NCBI GenBank assembly: GCA_009733715.1
Contig: WMKJ01000032.1
Location: forward strand, 1 to 64,000
DNA: 64,000 bases
Direction: 5' to 3'
Source of the DNA: Herpomyces periplanetae
Lineage: Eukaryota; Ascomycota; Laboulbeniomycetes; Herpomycetales; Herpomycetaceae
Shown here: piece by piece, positions 1-12,445 of the stretch
Layout of the letters: every line of letters begins with the position of its first letter
Numbering within the stretch: position 1 is the first letter of the stretch
Position numbers and translations under genes: made by a program
Notes under the pieces: generated by a model
Databases searched by the model: none
Seen by the model: the letters and a program-made list of their open reading frames with translations, nothing else
Told to the model about the DNA's origin: nothing

Positions 1-1036
1 CTGAAATGTTTCGAGCAGCCGGAGGGTAAAATGGGAGATGGTCAGGAAGCTAGCGCACACGCGTATATCCATGCATTCAGATGCGTATTCGTATACGTGT
101 GCGTGTGCATGTGCGTGCGTGCGTCTGCGCGCAACGCATGTTCCTGCACGTTCACTGAAGCCTATGCATTTGCTTAAGCCAGGTAATTGGCAGCGGTGGG
201 GAACGTATCTAGTGTCGAGAGATTGGAAACATGATTCATACGCGCGTACCCATGTGTGTTTACGGACAGGCCAGGCCAGGGCTGCTAGATACAGGGGAAG
301 CTGGACACTGATAGGCGATGGTTGGAGAATGCAGTAGAGAGCCGACAGGCAAGATGACGCGCGCACGCGCGCGCTCGTCAAGCAAAAACTAATTTAGACG
401 ATACGTTAGACTATACAGTTGCAGCAACAGCAGCAGCGTGTGTCTGTGCATATAACTGCACGCGAACTTTGCATTTTGAAGCGTGCGCTGACAAGCGTAC
501 TCTATGTACAGTAGTAGCAGTAGTCGTAGGTTGTGTTAGAATTAGCAAAGTACGCTCGCGTACACTCCACAGCAAACAAGCATATGAAGAATTTACGGAT
601 ACATGTATTGGTGCACATTGTAAAGTAAGAGGAGCCAAACGGTGTCAAGTACGCATGCGTTCATGCAGACTGTGGGATCTGAGTCACTAGAAACGTTCGT
701 CTCTAACTGGCAACTTACCGTAAACGAAGCGATCCCTCGGGCACACAACTTGACGGCCAGCTGTCGATTTACTGCCGGAGCGGAGAACGGGGCGGGGCAT
801 AGATGCGCACGAGCACTTTTATCCGAGATAATATTATACCAGTATGGCACGAAAAAACGGATTAGCTAGCACAAAAGTGGATATGTACAAGTGGATAGGT
901 GAGCATATGGAACCAAAATGAACAAACCAAAGGGAATATATGTACATGTAGATGAGCAGATGGGCAGAAAAATATGCGAGGGCGTGGATGGAAAGAAAAA
1001 TATGCCAGTTTAAGGATTTGGGTGGGTAGACATAAG
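1..1036. other. Gene-free left flank, downstream of RAX2
   Basis: No open frame here looks like a protein; the short ones overlap on both strands and have no recognisable motif. The stretch has alternating purine-pyrimidine simple sequence (GTGC/GTGT steps at about 96-140, CGCGCGCACGCGCG-like at about 358-374). It lies beyond the 3' end of the minus-strand RAX2 gene and may hold its 3' UTR near 900-1036. Confidence 0.5.
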
Positions 1037-4000
1037 TTAGCTGGCAGTTCGACGTCGCCGATGGACACAATGAGATTTTAATGAAGACAGTAACTGTTCG
1101 GGCTGAATTGAACGAATAGTGCGATGAATACGACGACTAGTTGGCATGTACCCTTCACGACGCCTTCTAATACGCTCAGCAAAAAGACCCAAAAGGACGA
1201 CGAGAGAGGTAATAACGAGAGCCAAGGCAAATGAAATGAGAATGACAAAACCAACAGGCATTAGGCGCTTGGGGGGAACGAAAAAATTAAGAGGGTTTTC
1301 AACGAAAGCTTGAGCAATCGAGCCGGATGCATTGTCACCCAGTTGGGCGAGGAAAAAGGGAGAATATTCGCGACCATCGAATAGAGCACCGGCGACTTCG
1401 CCATATTTTGGCAGAGTAAGGCGACCAAGAACAAGTAACCCGAGATTAGGCTCAAGGACGCGGGTTGGTCGATGGTTAACACGCATTTGTAGAACTTGCA
1501 TACTTCTAACGTGAGAATTGGGAGACAATCCAGGTATCTCGACCCAGCCTTTATTATCGTATTTACCCACGTAAGACGAACCGTTAGCCCGGTACCCGGC
1601 CACGAAGAACTGACTTCGTTCTTTGTTAGCAAGTGTTACCGAGGTCACTGGTCCGGGGGTCGATACGGAAATATTATTGAACAATCTGGATTGGGCGTCA
1701 AAAACGCTTAAAGTATAAGCCTTTTCATTAACGGAAAATGCGCCACCGACAAGAATACGCCTTTGGTCAAGCCATGTTAATGATGACACGATGCCGTGAA
1801 ACCCGTTGCGCGGACTGATCCACTGAGATCGATCAAGATTGAAAATACACAAAGCAGGACAGTGAAATGAACCAGCTCCCATAAAACGACCACCAACGAA
1901 GATATCGGTAGAATTGGGTCGAGGTGCGATTGCATTAACAGATACAAGGTTTCCTGTTAACGCGGGAGGCTGAGTTGGAAGAAGCCTGGACTTGATTAAA
2001 TCGTAGAGAATTAACCCGTTTATTCTCGAACCCTTGAAGAAACCTCGTATACTCCCACCGATGAAGAGGGTGGTAGCATGGGTGCCGATTGCTCGAACTA
2101 TTGAACGATCGTCGAGAATTCCTGTGGGTAGACCATGAATATTATCAGGCTTGCGCGTCCCATTTAAAAATAGGACGTTTCTCAAAGTTGTATTGTCCGA
2201 AGCAACAGATTCAAAATGACCACCTAAGATGGTCACATTAACTTTATTCTCCAAGTACATCATACCAGCGAGCACTCCATTTACATCTTCGTTTTCATTC
2301 AAAACTAAATCACGCTTATGCAATTCTGTGGAGTTTTTTTTGCGTGATTTAATCTTCAATGGCAAGGGTAGTAATGCAAGCTTTCCCTTGCTTAACCCAA
2401 GTCCAACTGTTCCACTAGCTTTAATCCCTAGAGCGGTTACGCTGCCCGTAAACAACTCAGGAAGTCCGGGAATCCGCTGAATTCCCGTTAACTTGCCTTG
2501 AAACGACGCTAAGCTAGGGTTCACATTTTGAAGCCAGGTCTGCTTGCTTTCGAGCCAGATAGCAATCTCTCGCACGTCAAAACTTTCCTCGAATCCTTTA
2601 TAGCCAAAAATTTTATCAAAGCTTCCACTGATTCCCAATACTTCCTCGGGCTTATCTACCGTTACGTTCAATTTCATGGGTACGATATCGTTGACAAGCC
2701 CGTTAACTCCTGCTCCTAAATTATACCAAACATTCTCAATAATATGATACATCGCAATATTATTTAATCCTGTGACACTTCCATCTCGTGTTCCGGTAAA
2801 TGTGCCCCCAACATACAGAATGTTCCCACGCAAGTGGAGTATGTGCACCGGTCCATTCAGTCCTCCACCTCTAACTGGTATAATTACTGAATTTTTCATG
2901 GAATATAAGTTACTGAATGACGGTGCTTTAAAGTCTCCACCAACGAATAATCGACCTTCAAAATCAGCCATTGTATAAACTTTTGCTCCGCTGGCTGCTG
3001 ATCTTAACGATTTATCAATAGGATGACTCGACAATGCGGGATCAACCAATCTCCTCCGAGTATCAAATTCGAATATCCCGTTCAGTCCTACTCCCGGTGT
3101 AACGAATTCAAATCTTAGTCTCTGGGCGACAAACGTAAAATAACCATTTTGCTGCCCACTAGGCTTGAGTGATACCGTTGGTCTTTGTTGTGAAGTTAGT
3201 CCTTGAGAATTGACTTCGCCTGATGTGGAGGAGTTAACAAACCCAAAAAATATTCTATCATATTTGTCATATGCATTAGTTTGATAAACTTCCACCGGCG
3301 CAAGTCCACTTCCAAGATTTCCATTGAGAGTGACCTTCCCGCGCGTTGAACACGTATTGTCTTGAACACATCCAGGAGTGAACATTGTTGCTGTATAAAA
3401 TCCTGGTTGCTTTATATCAGGTTGAAAATCTACTGATACAGTATCTGGATTGATTTGTTCGGTATCAAATGCTGCGGTCATATAATCAGAAGTGCTCTGA
3501 TCAGAGTGAGTTTCAAGCCATGGCCCAATTAGGGTTGATGAAGCACCAACAGAACCGTCACATATGGGTTGATTAAACTTGTTTGCAGCGAACGCGTATA
3601 TATCTAGTTTATTAGATTGCCATAAAAGATTCAGTAATGTTGTTCAATCAAGCCAACTTCACACGATAAGTAAAACGGGAAAAGGTGTTCATTGTAACTT
3701 ACCATCTTGATATAGACGGATCCCACTAAGTCCAGCGCCTTCACCATACCACTCGGATATGTCAATGCGAAAAGATTTGATTGCTATGGGATTAACAAAA
3801 TAAAAGTCTTGATAAATTGAACTATCTCTTTGCAGGGGACATCGAGCGTCACAGAATCGCATATTTCCGTTGTCATCAGTATAAGAAATATTTAGTATAC
3901 CGTTTAGAGGTAGAGCAGTAATTCTCCAAGTTTTTGCACCATGAGATGGTAAGTTTGAATTTAAAAATCTTAACTTGGTAGGCACGAAAGTAAAGCGCAA

Positions 4001-4984
4001 ATTGGCTTGCCAAAAAGCCGGGTTATCGTCAGGTCCTAACCAAGAAGAGCCGCTTCCACGATTGTCGAAGTTGGTAGGCTGGCAAAGGATTATACTACGC
4101 GGGTCATTTAGGCTGACATCGTTAGCCCTATTTGAGGGAGGACTAGCAGTGATTCGTGCTGATGAAAGTGGAACAGTATGTAATAAATCTTCACGGGGGG
4201 GTGGCGGACGATTTAATAAACCGTCGAATTCACCGCCGAAGATAATACTTCCGTTTGAAGATTTTATGATGCTGGATACGGGACCGGTGAAACCATTGAA
4301 AGGTAAATGAGCAATTTGGCCGTTAACTAGGGATACGGCATTTGACGATGGTCCAGCGGCAAAGGAGCCGCCGATGTAAACGATTCCTGTAGTACTATCA
4401 CATAATATGGTGGATACACGACCTGAAATACCTGGAATAGGGTGAACGGAAAAGTCGCGGGAGTCAATGTAAGCGATACCTGAGGCGGGCTTCCCACCTA
4501 AACTTGTGAAATTTCCTCCCATAAAAATTTGGGGAGTAGACGAGGTGTTTAAACCACAGACAACGTTAATTAGGCCATCAGCGAGGGCAATTGATTGAAA
4601 AACACCGTTGGGTAAACGGATAGAAATGGATTGAGTCCCAGGGGCGAGTATGGTAGAGGAATTAACACTGTCGGAAGTTTGAGGGGTGTATTCATATAAA
4701 GAAATAGTATCGAAGTCACCAGCAAGAGCAACGCGTCCTAGTTGGGAAATATCAACGCTAGGACGACCTTGGGAGTGTGACTTGTCGGCGGCGTCGACTA
4801 GCATAGCGCAATGTAGAAAGCAGAATATAATGATGGACGAGAGTATAGGAAGGGTTGAAATGGTCCATGATGAAGATAATGACGAAAGTTGTGAGGTCAG
4901 TGGGGGGAAGTCAGACGATAGAAAGGATGACTCCCACCATCGCCTCCGTCGAAGTGAACGAGAAAGCAGATAAATGAATTGCAT
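1037..4984 (-). CDS. RAX2: Rax2-like cortical polarity marker protein (type I membrane glycoprotein)
   Basis: Rax2 proteins mark sites of polarised growth at the cell cortex in fungi. Two exons were joined: 4984-3703 and 3603-1037, with a 99-bp intron (GTAAG donor, TAG acceptor). The junction restores the family stretch GIRLYQDDIYAFAANKF, so I trust it; the product is 1282 residues, close to the usual ~1200. The first in-frame ATG is 4984; the longer open frame upstream has only TTG. The N-terminus is basic, then hydrophobic at about residues 44-62 (signal sequence or anchor). The extracellular part has repeated YIGGxF/VGGxF beta-propeller-like motifs and many N-glycosylation sites. One transmembrane helix at about 1210-1235 is followed by a short basic cytosolic tail. 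The identification is strong; localisation is known from the family. Confidence 0.9.
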
Positions 4985-5169
4985 AATATAGGGGAAAGGG
5001 AGAGAGATGGAGATATGAAATATTAACGGAATGGAGGAAGCCTCATGAAGAGGCAAAGGTGGAAGAAGTCAAGAATGAATTAAACAAATTGAAGCGTGAA
5101 TTATAGAGTTAAACTGGTAAAAGCATGATGAAATTAAGACAAGGTAAGGAGATATAATGTAGATGAGAT

Positions 5170-5900
5170 TTATGCAGAGAGAAATAAGAATGTCGCGACA
5201 TGAGGCGACGGAGAAGCATTCGAAGGGGAGATGAGTTCAGCGATTAAGGGAGAGGGAGGGGAAGGGAAGATAGAGAAGAGATGGGGAGAGGGGGAGGAAG
5301 AGGAGGGGAAGGGGAGAGAGAGGGGGAGGATTGAAGAGGGGAATGAGGAGAAAGGAGATGAAATTATGATAAAAAAGCTGGATAGATAGAAAGAAGAGTA
5401 GAATGAAAGATCTGACAAGTGGGTGAATGGAGGAGGAAAGGGAAGAAGGAATGAAGATGAGAATTGGATGGATAAGAATATGGTAAGACGAAGAATTGAA
5501 AGAGAATGAAAGAATATCAAGGTGAACGAGCGGATGGAGGAATAAATGGACGGATGAATGGATAGACGGGGAAGAATAATTAACGCGCTGTAGCGCTGTG
5601 GAAGTAAAGGAAAATTGAAGGATAGGAAGAGAAAAAAGCAGTTGATGAAGAGAAAAAAAGAAAAAGAAATTGAAACGAGGAACGGTGGAAGGAATGGAAT
5701 AAATTGAAAATTGGACGAGTTGGAATGCTTAGTAATGGGAAGGAAAATATGGGATGAGATAAACAGAGAGATGGGGGATAAACATAGAGGGAAGGAGCAA
5801 AGCCAGGAGGGATTAAAGGTAGGGGAAGAACGGGGGAAGATTGAGAAAAGGCCAAGAGTGAATGGGGTAATTGAAGGATATATTGGCAATGGGGAATGAA
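5170..5900 (+). repeat. Long purine-rich tract with G-quadruplex-capable core
   Basis: For about 730 bases the plus strand is almost all A and G. The densest part is 5248-5345. Positions 5248-5266 fit the canonical quadruplex pattern (four runs of at least three G with loops of 3, 1 and 2). The tract begins about 190 bp upstream of the RAX2 start, so the RAX2 sense strand is pyrimidine-rich here. It creates a long spurious minus-strand frame of Ser, Phe, Leu and Pro. Confidence 0.7.
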
Positions 5901-6231
5901 CTAATGAGACGAAAGGACGGTTCAGGAAAGGGGTGTAACTGGATTGGATAGGAACGATGGGACTTTAAGAGAGAAACCGAAGGAGCGAGGGAGAACAGGC
6001 AATTACGGTATTAATAATTAAAGCGGATAAAGGGAAGTGGATTATGTAAAGAGTTCGAGGTATAATTAGCGGCGGAATGGGGAAAGAGAAGCGAGGGGAT
6101 AGATTGGAAGAGAAGAGAAATGGTGGAGGAACGGCGGACAGCGAAAGACGAGTAAGTAGATGAAAGGGTAGAGAATGAAGAGAATTGGGTTAGTGGAGTA
6201 TCGTGCAGGTAGAGCTAAGTTATATGGTGTA

Positions 6232-6308
6232 GCATGGCAAGGCATGACATGACATGACTTAGTAAAGTATGGCATAGTATATAATATGGTATGGTATAGT
6301 AGAGTAAA
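6232..6308 (+). repeat. Imperfect 5-bp simple repeat
   Basis: The stretch has runs of CATGA units followed by TATGG/TATAG-like units (for example GGTATGGTATAGTAGAGTA). It is degenerate microsatellite DNA in the RAX2-OGG1 spacer, with no sign of coding. Confidence 0.6.
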
Positions 6309-9300
6309 GAATTATGATAAGATTGACATGATATGTGAAGAGCATTCAATTGCGAGATGAACAGGCAGAGTCCATATTCAAGTGAGTAGTTATTGCGAGT
6401 AAATGTAAATTCAACCCTTTCCCTTTCAAATCGGGGGAAAAAGTTAGGTTATTTGGCATGAGCATGAATGCGAAGAGTAACCGGGAAGGGAGGGATAAAC
6501 TTGTCATTGGTAGAGTATTGATATGAGTGTTTGATTTCTAACTAGTCAAGGTTTCTAGTAAAAGAATCGATCATATTTTACGCTAACCGCCAGATTTTTC
6601 AATTAATCATTTTCCGATTAATATCCATTCATTTACAAAGACAAAAAAGTCAAAGAAAATCATCCTCGTTCTGCCCGACGCCACCGCCGCCGCCCACATG
6701 AACAACGTCATAACACACGTGATAGTCGTCTCATCTTATCGTTACCCCTCGTCTCGTCTGTTCTATGGAGCTAGTGGGCCGTTTTTTTCCCAATTTGGAA
6801 ATTCCGAGCCAGATGGGAAGGTGCTTGTTAGACTGAGTGGTGCGTCGCAAAAGTTCGAAATTCTGCGATTTTGTCGCATTGCATCGAATTGAATCGAATT
6901 GAATCTAATTGTTTTATTTCTTTTCAATTTTTCTTCAACCCTTTTTATTCTTAATCTTCGCTTGATTTGCATCTTTAACTTTATCTTCCTTATCTTCGTA
7001 GTCTCTTTCTTAGCTTTCCCTTCTCTCTTCTATCCGCTTCGTTACGCTCCCCATATACTACTTCTTGTGCTCTCTTTCTTCTTGGATTACTGTCAAATCC
7101 TTATCATGATCTACTTACCAACTTTTTCATCATCTCTTCTTTCTCCAATTTTATGCAGATATGCACCATACAACTACTTCTCTCATTTTTACCGTTGCAG
7201 GCTTTTGAGTTCATATTCTTGACCTAAACTCCTGACTACTCTTTACCCTTTGATTCACGTATACGGCATTTCAGCATGATCTATAGACTATAATGTTTTA
7301 GCTTGGTACGTTTCATGCTATTTGGGTGACAGATTAAGCCCTTTTACTCTTTTTATAATTCAAAATTTTAAGTTGGTTGAGAAATATCGTAACTAGTATA
7401 TACACTTTCTTAATATTCCATTATTCCCATTCTAATTATAATTACCATTACTCCCCCGTAACTACAATCACCTTACTTAACTCTACCACTTTGAGAGTTC
7501 ACTCATACCTTCACGATATGATACTATTTACAAACGTTTTAAGACGTTATATTACTTAATTTTCCGATTTAATGTGTGTGCTCTATTAACCCAGCCTGAT
7601 CCCTCATTAGTACCACCTTTTTCTTACCTTAAAACATCTTGTTGCTTCTTTTTACCCATGCATTCTTGCATACAGGCTTGCATATGTCTGCGTATGTGCA
7701 TGCCATCGTTTGTGTCGGTGTCTACCTGCATACACACTTCAAAAACTGCTTCCTCGTCTCTACCAAATACATGTTTATTTAAGGCTGAGACGTAGTCAAT
7801 CACCTACATCTTGTATTCCCAGTCGAATCCTTTAGCCGTTGTTTAAAACTGGTACACTTTATTAGTCCTTGTTAGTTAAAAAAATAACCTGAGAATTGGA
7901 AAACGAGGGTTATTTTTTCACCTTCCTTGCCGTTATTTGCTTGTAATCAGCGGAATTTTTCTTATCATACCTTCTTTCAACCTAGCATTATCGCTATATA
8001 TACCAATTTGAAATTAATATCAGCCCCATAATCGTTGTCACACTTAGTTACTGCTACCTAAAAGAGGCGGAGCATATCCAATGTTAAATCTAATTGTAAT
8101 TTTTATTCACGAGTCGGTCTATCCCATTTCAAACATTTTTTACCTGATCTTAACACTAAAATATACCCTTACTCCATCCATGTTAAGTGTCATCATTACC
8201 ACCATTAATACTACAATCCTCGATGTTCACGTATCCTTCGTGTCGATTACCGCCATCTACATGCATTACGATTTGATACGATACAACTTGTACGTACATT
8301 AACTCCATCATTTTGCTAACCTTAAATGCGACACTTCTATAGCTTCGTGGCAAACTCCATTACTTTTTCCCTTAGGCTAAAGTTCATTACGCGGCTTAGC
8401 TTCTACATTATAACCTCTTTATAAAGATTGTACTCAACCGGAACCCTAAATGCGCAAATGCACCACATTATTAGACCAAAAGTCTCATTCTCCAACGTGC
8501 GATGGTATTCGGTAATCTGGTAAAACTTTAAGCATTACAAGTACACTTGTTTGAGCATTTAGTAATTTCTACAATTTTAGCGTAACATAAATGTCCTCTC
8601 TACCGTTACTGTACGTATTCGCGACCCTTGAAGGAAGAATTCTGCAAAGTAGGAACGCGCAATCCTCTCTGTATCGAGGAACATCCAAAAAGAAACCCAA
8701 TATACTATAATCATTTACTACCAAAAAACAACCGTAGGCACCCCAATCCACAAGGGATCAACAATGAATAGAACCGCTATCTCTCAATCATCGTTAATTT
8801 ATACTTAAGATCGCATTAATAAAGTGTTAAAGCCTGCCCATGTTAATCGTAGTGATCAGGGTTTTCGTATTTATGTTTTTACGCAAAATAAAAAAGCAAG
8901 CTCCATGTTGATTTCATCTTCCGCACTGTACACAACCTTGCTGAACCGACGTAGGATAAATAAGTATGAACTGTGTTAGCAAATCGATCATGTTGCTAAT
9001 GAATACTCATGGATATTTCCGATTTGGTTAACCTTCAAGATGCTGTAATAAACAAACTGTAGCCACATAGGTGACAAGGCCGAACTTATCCCTGATTGAC
9101 TAGGTCATTTGGCTAGTTGGCTTAATAGCCAACACCCGTGAAATTCCGTTCAAGGATATCCTTAAAAAGTATTATGCGGATTAATCGGGTAAATGCAAGA
9201 GAATTTTATGAATTAGTGTAGCATAAGAGGCAAAAGTGTCGCCCGTCTGAATTCATATGTTCAAAGGGTTCACTATTCACACTCTTGCATGGTGATTTGG

Positions 9301-9360
9301 GGGGTTTTTTATAGCCGTTACTACGCACGAATAAAATGTCCTTGATATTCCCGATATTGT

Positions 9361-9384
9361 CACCGCCGCCGCCGCCGCCGCCAT
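9361..9384 (+). repeat. (CCG)n microsatellite
   Basis: About seven CCG triplets sit in AT-rich non-coding DNA and are followed by CATCACCAC. No open frame runs through it with coding character. Confidence 0.8.
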
Positions 9385-12300
9385 CACCACACTCCTAAGA
9401 CTAATTTCAAATTCGCTGCGTGAAAAAAACCTTGAAAATTTTGTTAATTATGTTTAACTTTTAAACGTATAAGCCACTGTGAATTTCAAACCATGATAAT
9501 GACTGTGTATATGACCTATTTATGAAAGAGAATTAAAACCTTTTGCTATAAAGTTAACTGAGTACGAGTCAGAAGATGATGCGCCTTTATGGCTACAATT
9601 TTACATTTTACACATTAAAATAATACGTTAAAAATGACAACATTTTGGCCACGACTAGGCTTTCCACTAGTCATGCCAGACCAGGTCAGGCCATGTTGTA
9701 TCGCCTTATCTTGTTTTGTACCGCGCCTTGCCTAAAGGTCGCATGCCTTAATTATGTCGGTGTCGCATCTCCCTGCGTTAACAACACACATTCTTTTGGG
9801 TCAGCATGTCTGTATCATAAGAAAGCAGAAGAATTTGTTACTGTACAAGCTATTCTATTGTGCTCTAATGTGATTTCATACGGTCAAATAAAGCTGTAAA
9901 GTTAAAGCTTCTTTAGAACTTGTAAGTTACGTTGTTACACTCACCTATCATGTACTTAAGTTTATTTTACCCAATAAGAAACTTTCAGGGTTAATTTTCT
10001 ACCAAATCTGGAAAAGATTTCGTGAGCATGCATCGAAAAGACTTTAGAGTCCGATATAAAACATTTGATTGAGTACACCGATCCCAACAAATATTTTCAT
10101 TTAATGCACTGCGCTTTGGCATTGGACATGATAATTTTCCTCGAAAAGCCAACCCAATCATAATCCACAAATCAAAACGATCGTACCATACAACTTATCG
10201 TAGGCTGATCCATCTATTCAATTCCGAAATCAGACTCAAACCAGTTGGTTGTTTTCGCTCATTGTTAACCATTCTACTAACAGACTATCTAACTAGTCTA
10301 CTAGCCAACTTCACGCCATTAAATCTTGTTCATTCTCGAAGAGATGGACTATCAACATTTCCTTCTTTCATTCAATACTTTTCCTTCTTTCATGATCATC
10401 GCCTGTATTCTTACTTTCACCTAAACTAATCTTTCCCGTTCTCTACACTCCCGCTTAACTTCATTATCATCGTCCAGTTCTCAACCCAACACTTCACGTC
10501 ATACTTCACTTTTCGCGATGCCTTTATCACATTTAATATTACCCAATTAGGAAATTCTTCCATGATTGAAAAGTATGTGAATAACCAGATTTATGATAAT
10601 TACAGCTACAGAAATGATGGTGATAGTTTAATCGTAGAATGTAATGTTCAACAGTATCCAAATCAGCGTCAATAAATCCTATTAAACTGTCGATTCCCCC
10701 TTGATCAACCATCCATTTTATCAAGGTTGATCGTTTATGTTCGTTTTATCGTTTACCCAGAATATTTTGTTCAGTTTTAAACAAATCAATCCTCTTCTTC
10801 AACTTTATTTGTTCAAGTGTATTAGCTTAAAACCATCATTACTACTTTATCCATTTAGCTGCTCCAACAAGTGTCCTTTTCTCCATGCCCATCTTTCCAT
10901 CCCTTTCTAGCATCTATTTTCATCGAATTATCCTCTCCACACCCCAAATTCAATTTCCTGGACCGCGTATCTGAAATATGTCTCCGGCCAATCGTGTCCT
11001 TCATATTCTCGGATTTACCCGCACTCACCCTATTCCAACTCCATCATACTCGGTTTCATAAATTTACCTTTTTTCTCGCCTTCACACTAACCTTTTCCCG
11101 CTACTCTTCCACTTTTAATGACGTTTCTTATCCGTTTCGTTAAATCATCCCTATAAACTAACTCTTCCCTACTCTCCACTTTATCATCAATTACCCTTTC
11201 TTCCCCACGCTTATTTCTACACTACTTTATAGCCGTTCTCTACACCGAACAACTCATCCAATTACTTCGGACTACACTCAATCCCCTTTTACCCTCACTT
11301 CATTTAATTGTTCGTATTCACCCTATCGTATTTTTCATACCAGAACCCCATATCCTAACCGCTTCTACTCCAAATTCATTGTTCCCCTTGAAATTCGCTG
11401 ATGCACGAGCCGTTTTTCCATTTAACTATCCTCCTTTCACGAGAAATATAAATTTTTGGAAGAAATATATACTACAATCTTAACTTAATCCATTCATCTT
11501 TCACAAAATGCATTCATACAAATCTCTAATTTGTATCTATTTCCAAATTATTTCAATCCTGCACTCAAAAATTCCCTGTAATACTCACCTCCACTAATCT
11601 CTTTGTATTGTTGCGCACACGCATGCATTTCCAAATAATCCAATACCTGAAACTTTTCACACATCAAACACCCATGACCCACATTTCGTTAAACCGTCGG
11701 CAGTAGACCATTCGTTTATCCTCCTAATGGTTTTAATGAATTGCCTTGATCATCCAATTTATACTAATCTAATCAGACAATGTTAATCACACATCAACCA
11801 GCGTACGCCCTCTTTTTTAACTGGACAATCACTACCCATAGCAATCACATTTCCTACCAAATTTAACCAATAACGTTCCATTCCTCAAAGACACAACTAC
11901 GGGTCAGCACTTATGTACTTCACTGCGTAATGTATATACCAACGTTATCACGTTCTCGTTCGTAGAGCCCAATTTAGCCGAATGGACCGTTCCCGTGTCA
12001 GCTCATCTTTCATTGGTCTAACATTATGGAACTCTACGCAAAAACCGTATGCGCATTTGCACACAGCAACCATTAAACTTATTCTGTAGCACAAGGAACG
12101 CCCGTAGAACTACTCAAACCCGCATTGTAGTCTAACGTACCGTGAAACCGTGTCGCAAGTCTAAACTTTATCTTCAATCTCATTCACCTTATACTATTAT
12201 TTTCATCCGAGTTAATTACAAACCAAATAAATGCTCTTCTCATTTTAACAGGGTATCCTAATATTTATCTATGTTCTTCACAAACATACCTACTACTAAA

Positions 12301-12445
12301 CTTCGTATATACCACCTCAGAATGATTTAATGATACTTTTTTCGAAATTTATACCCATCAAAATCAAGTCTAACGACAAACTGTTCACTCACTTTATACA
12401 TGAAAAGGTGACAATTCTAAATCCGGCAAAATCATCGACCCGCTC

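Larger units (their letters stand above)
4985..12445. other. Long intergenic region (7.5 kb) without a recognisable gene
   Basis: I looked on both strands and found no open frame with a domain, and no exon chain that I could join. The left part (about 5000-6300) is purine-rich on the plus strand and serves as the upstream region of RAX2. The rest is AT-rich, with pyrimidine-rich stretches on the plus strand around 6900-7250 and 10300-11450. No tRNA, 5S RNA, telomere repeat or transposase motif was seen. It could be decayed repeat DNA, regulatory DNA, or hold a non-coding transcript; the sequence alone does not decide. Confidence 0.5.

Noticed and set aside
5170-5889. 239-codon minus-strand open frame
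   Set aside because: It is the complement of a polypurine tract, so it encodes only Ser, Phe, Leu, Pro and Ile without any motif. Its openness follows from base composition.
10871-11143. 90-codon plus-strand frame in the long spacer
   Set aside because: It lies in a C/T-rich stretch, has Phe/Ser/Pro composition without motif and no joinable exons.
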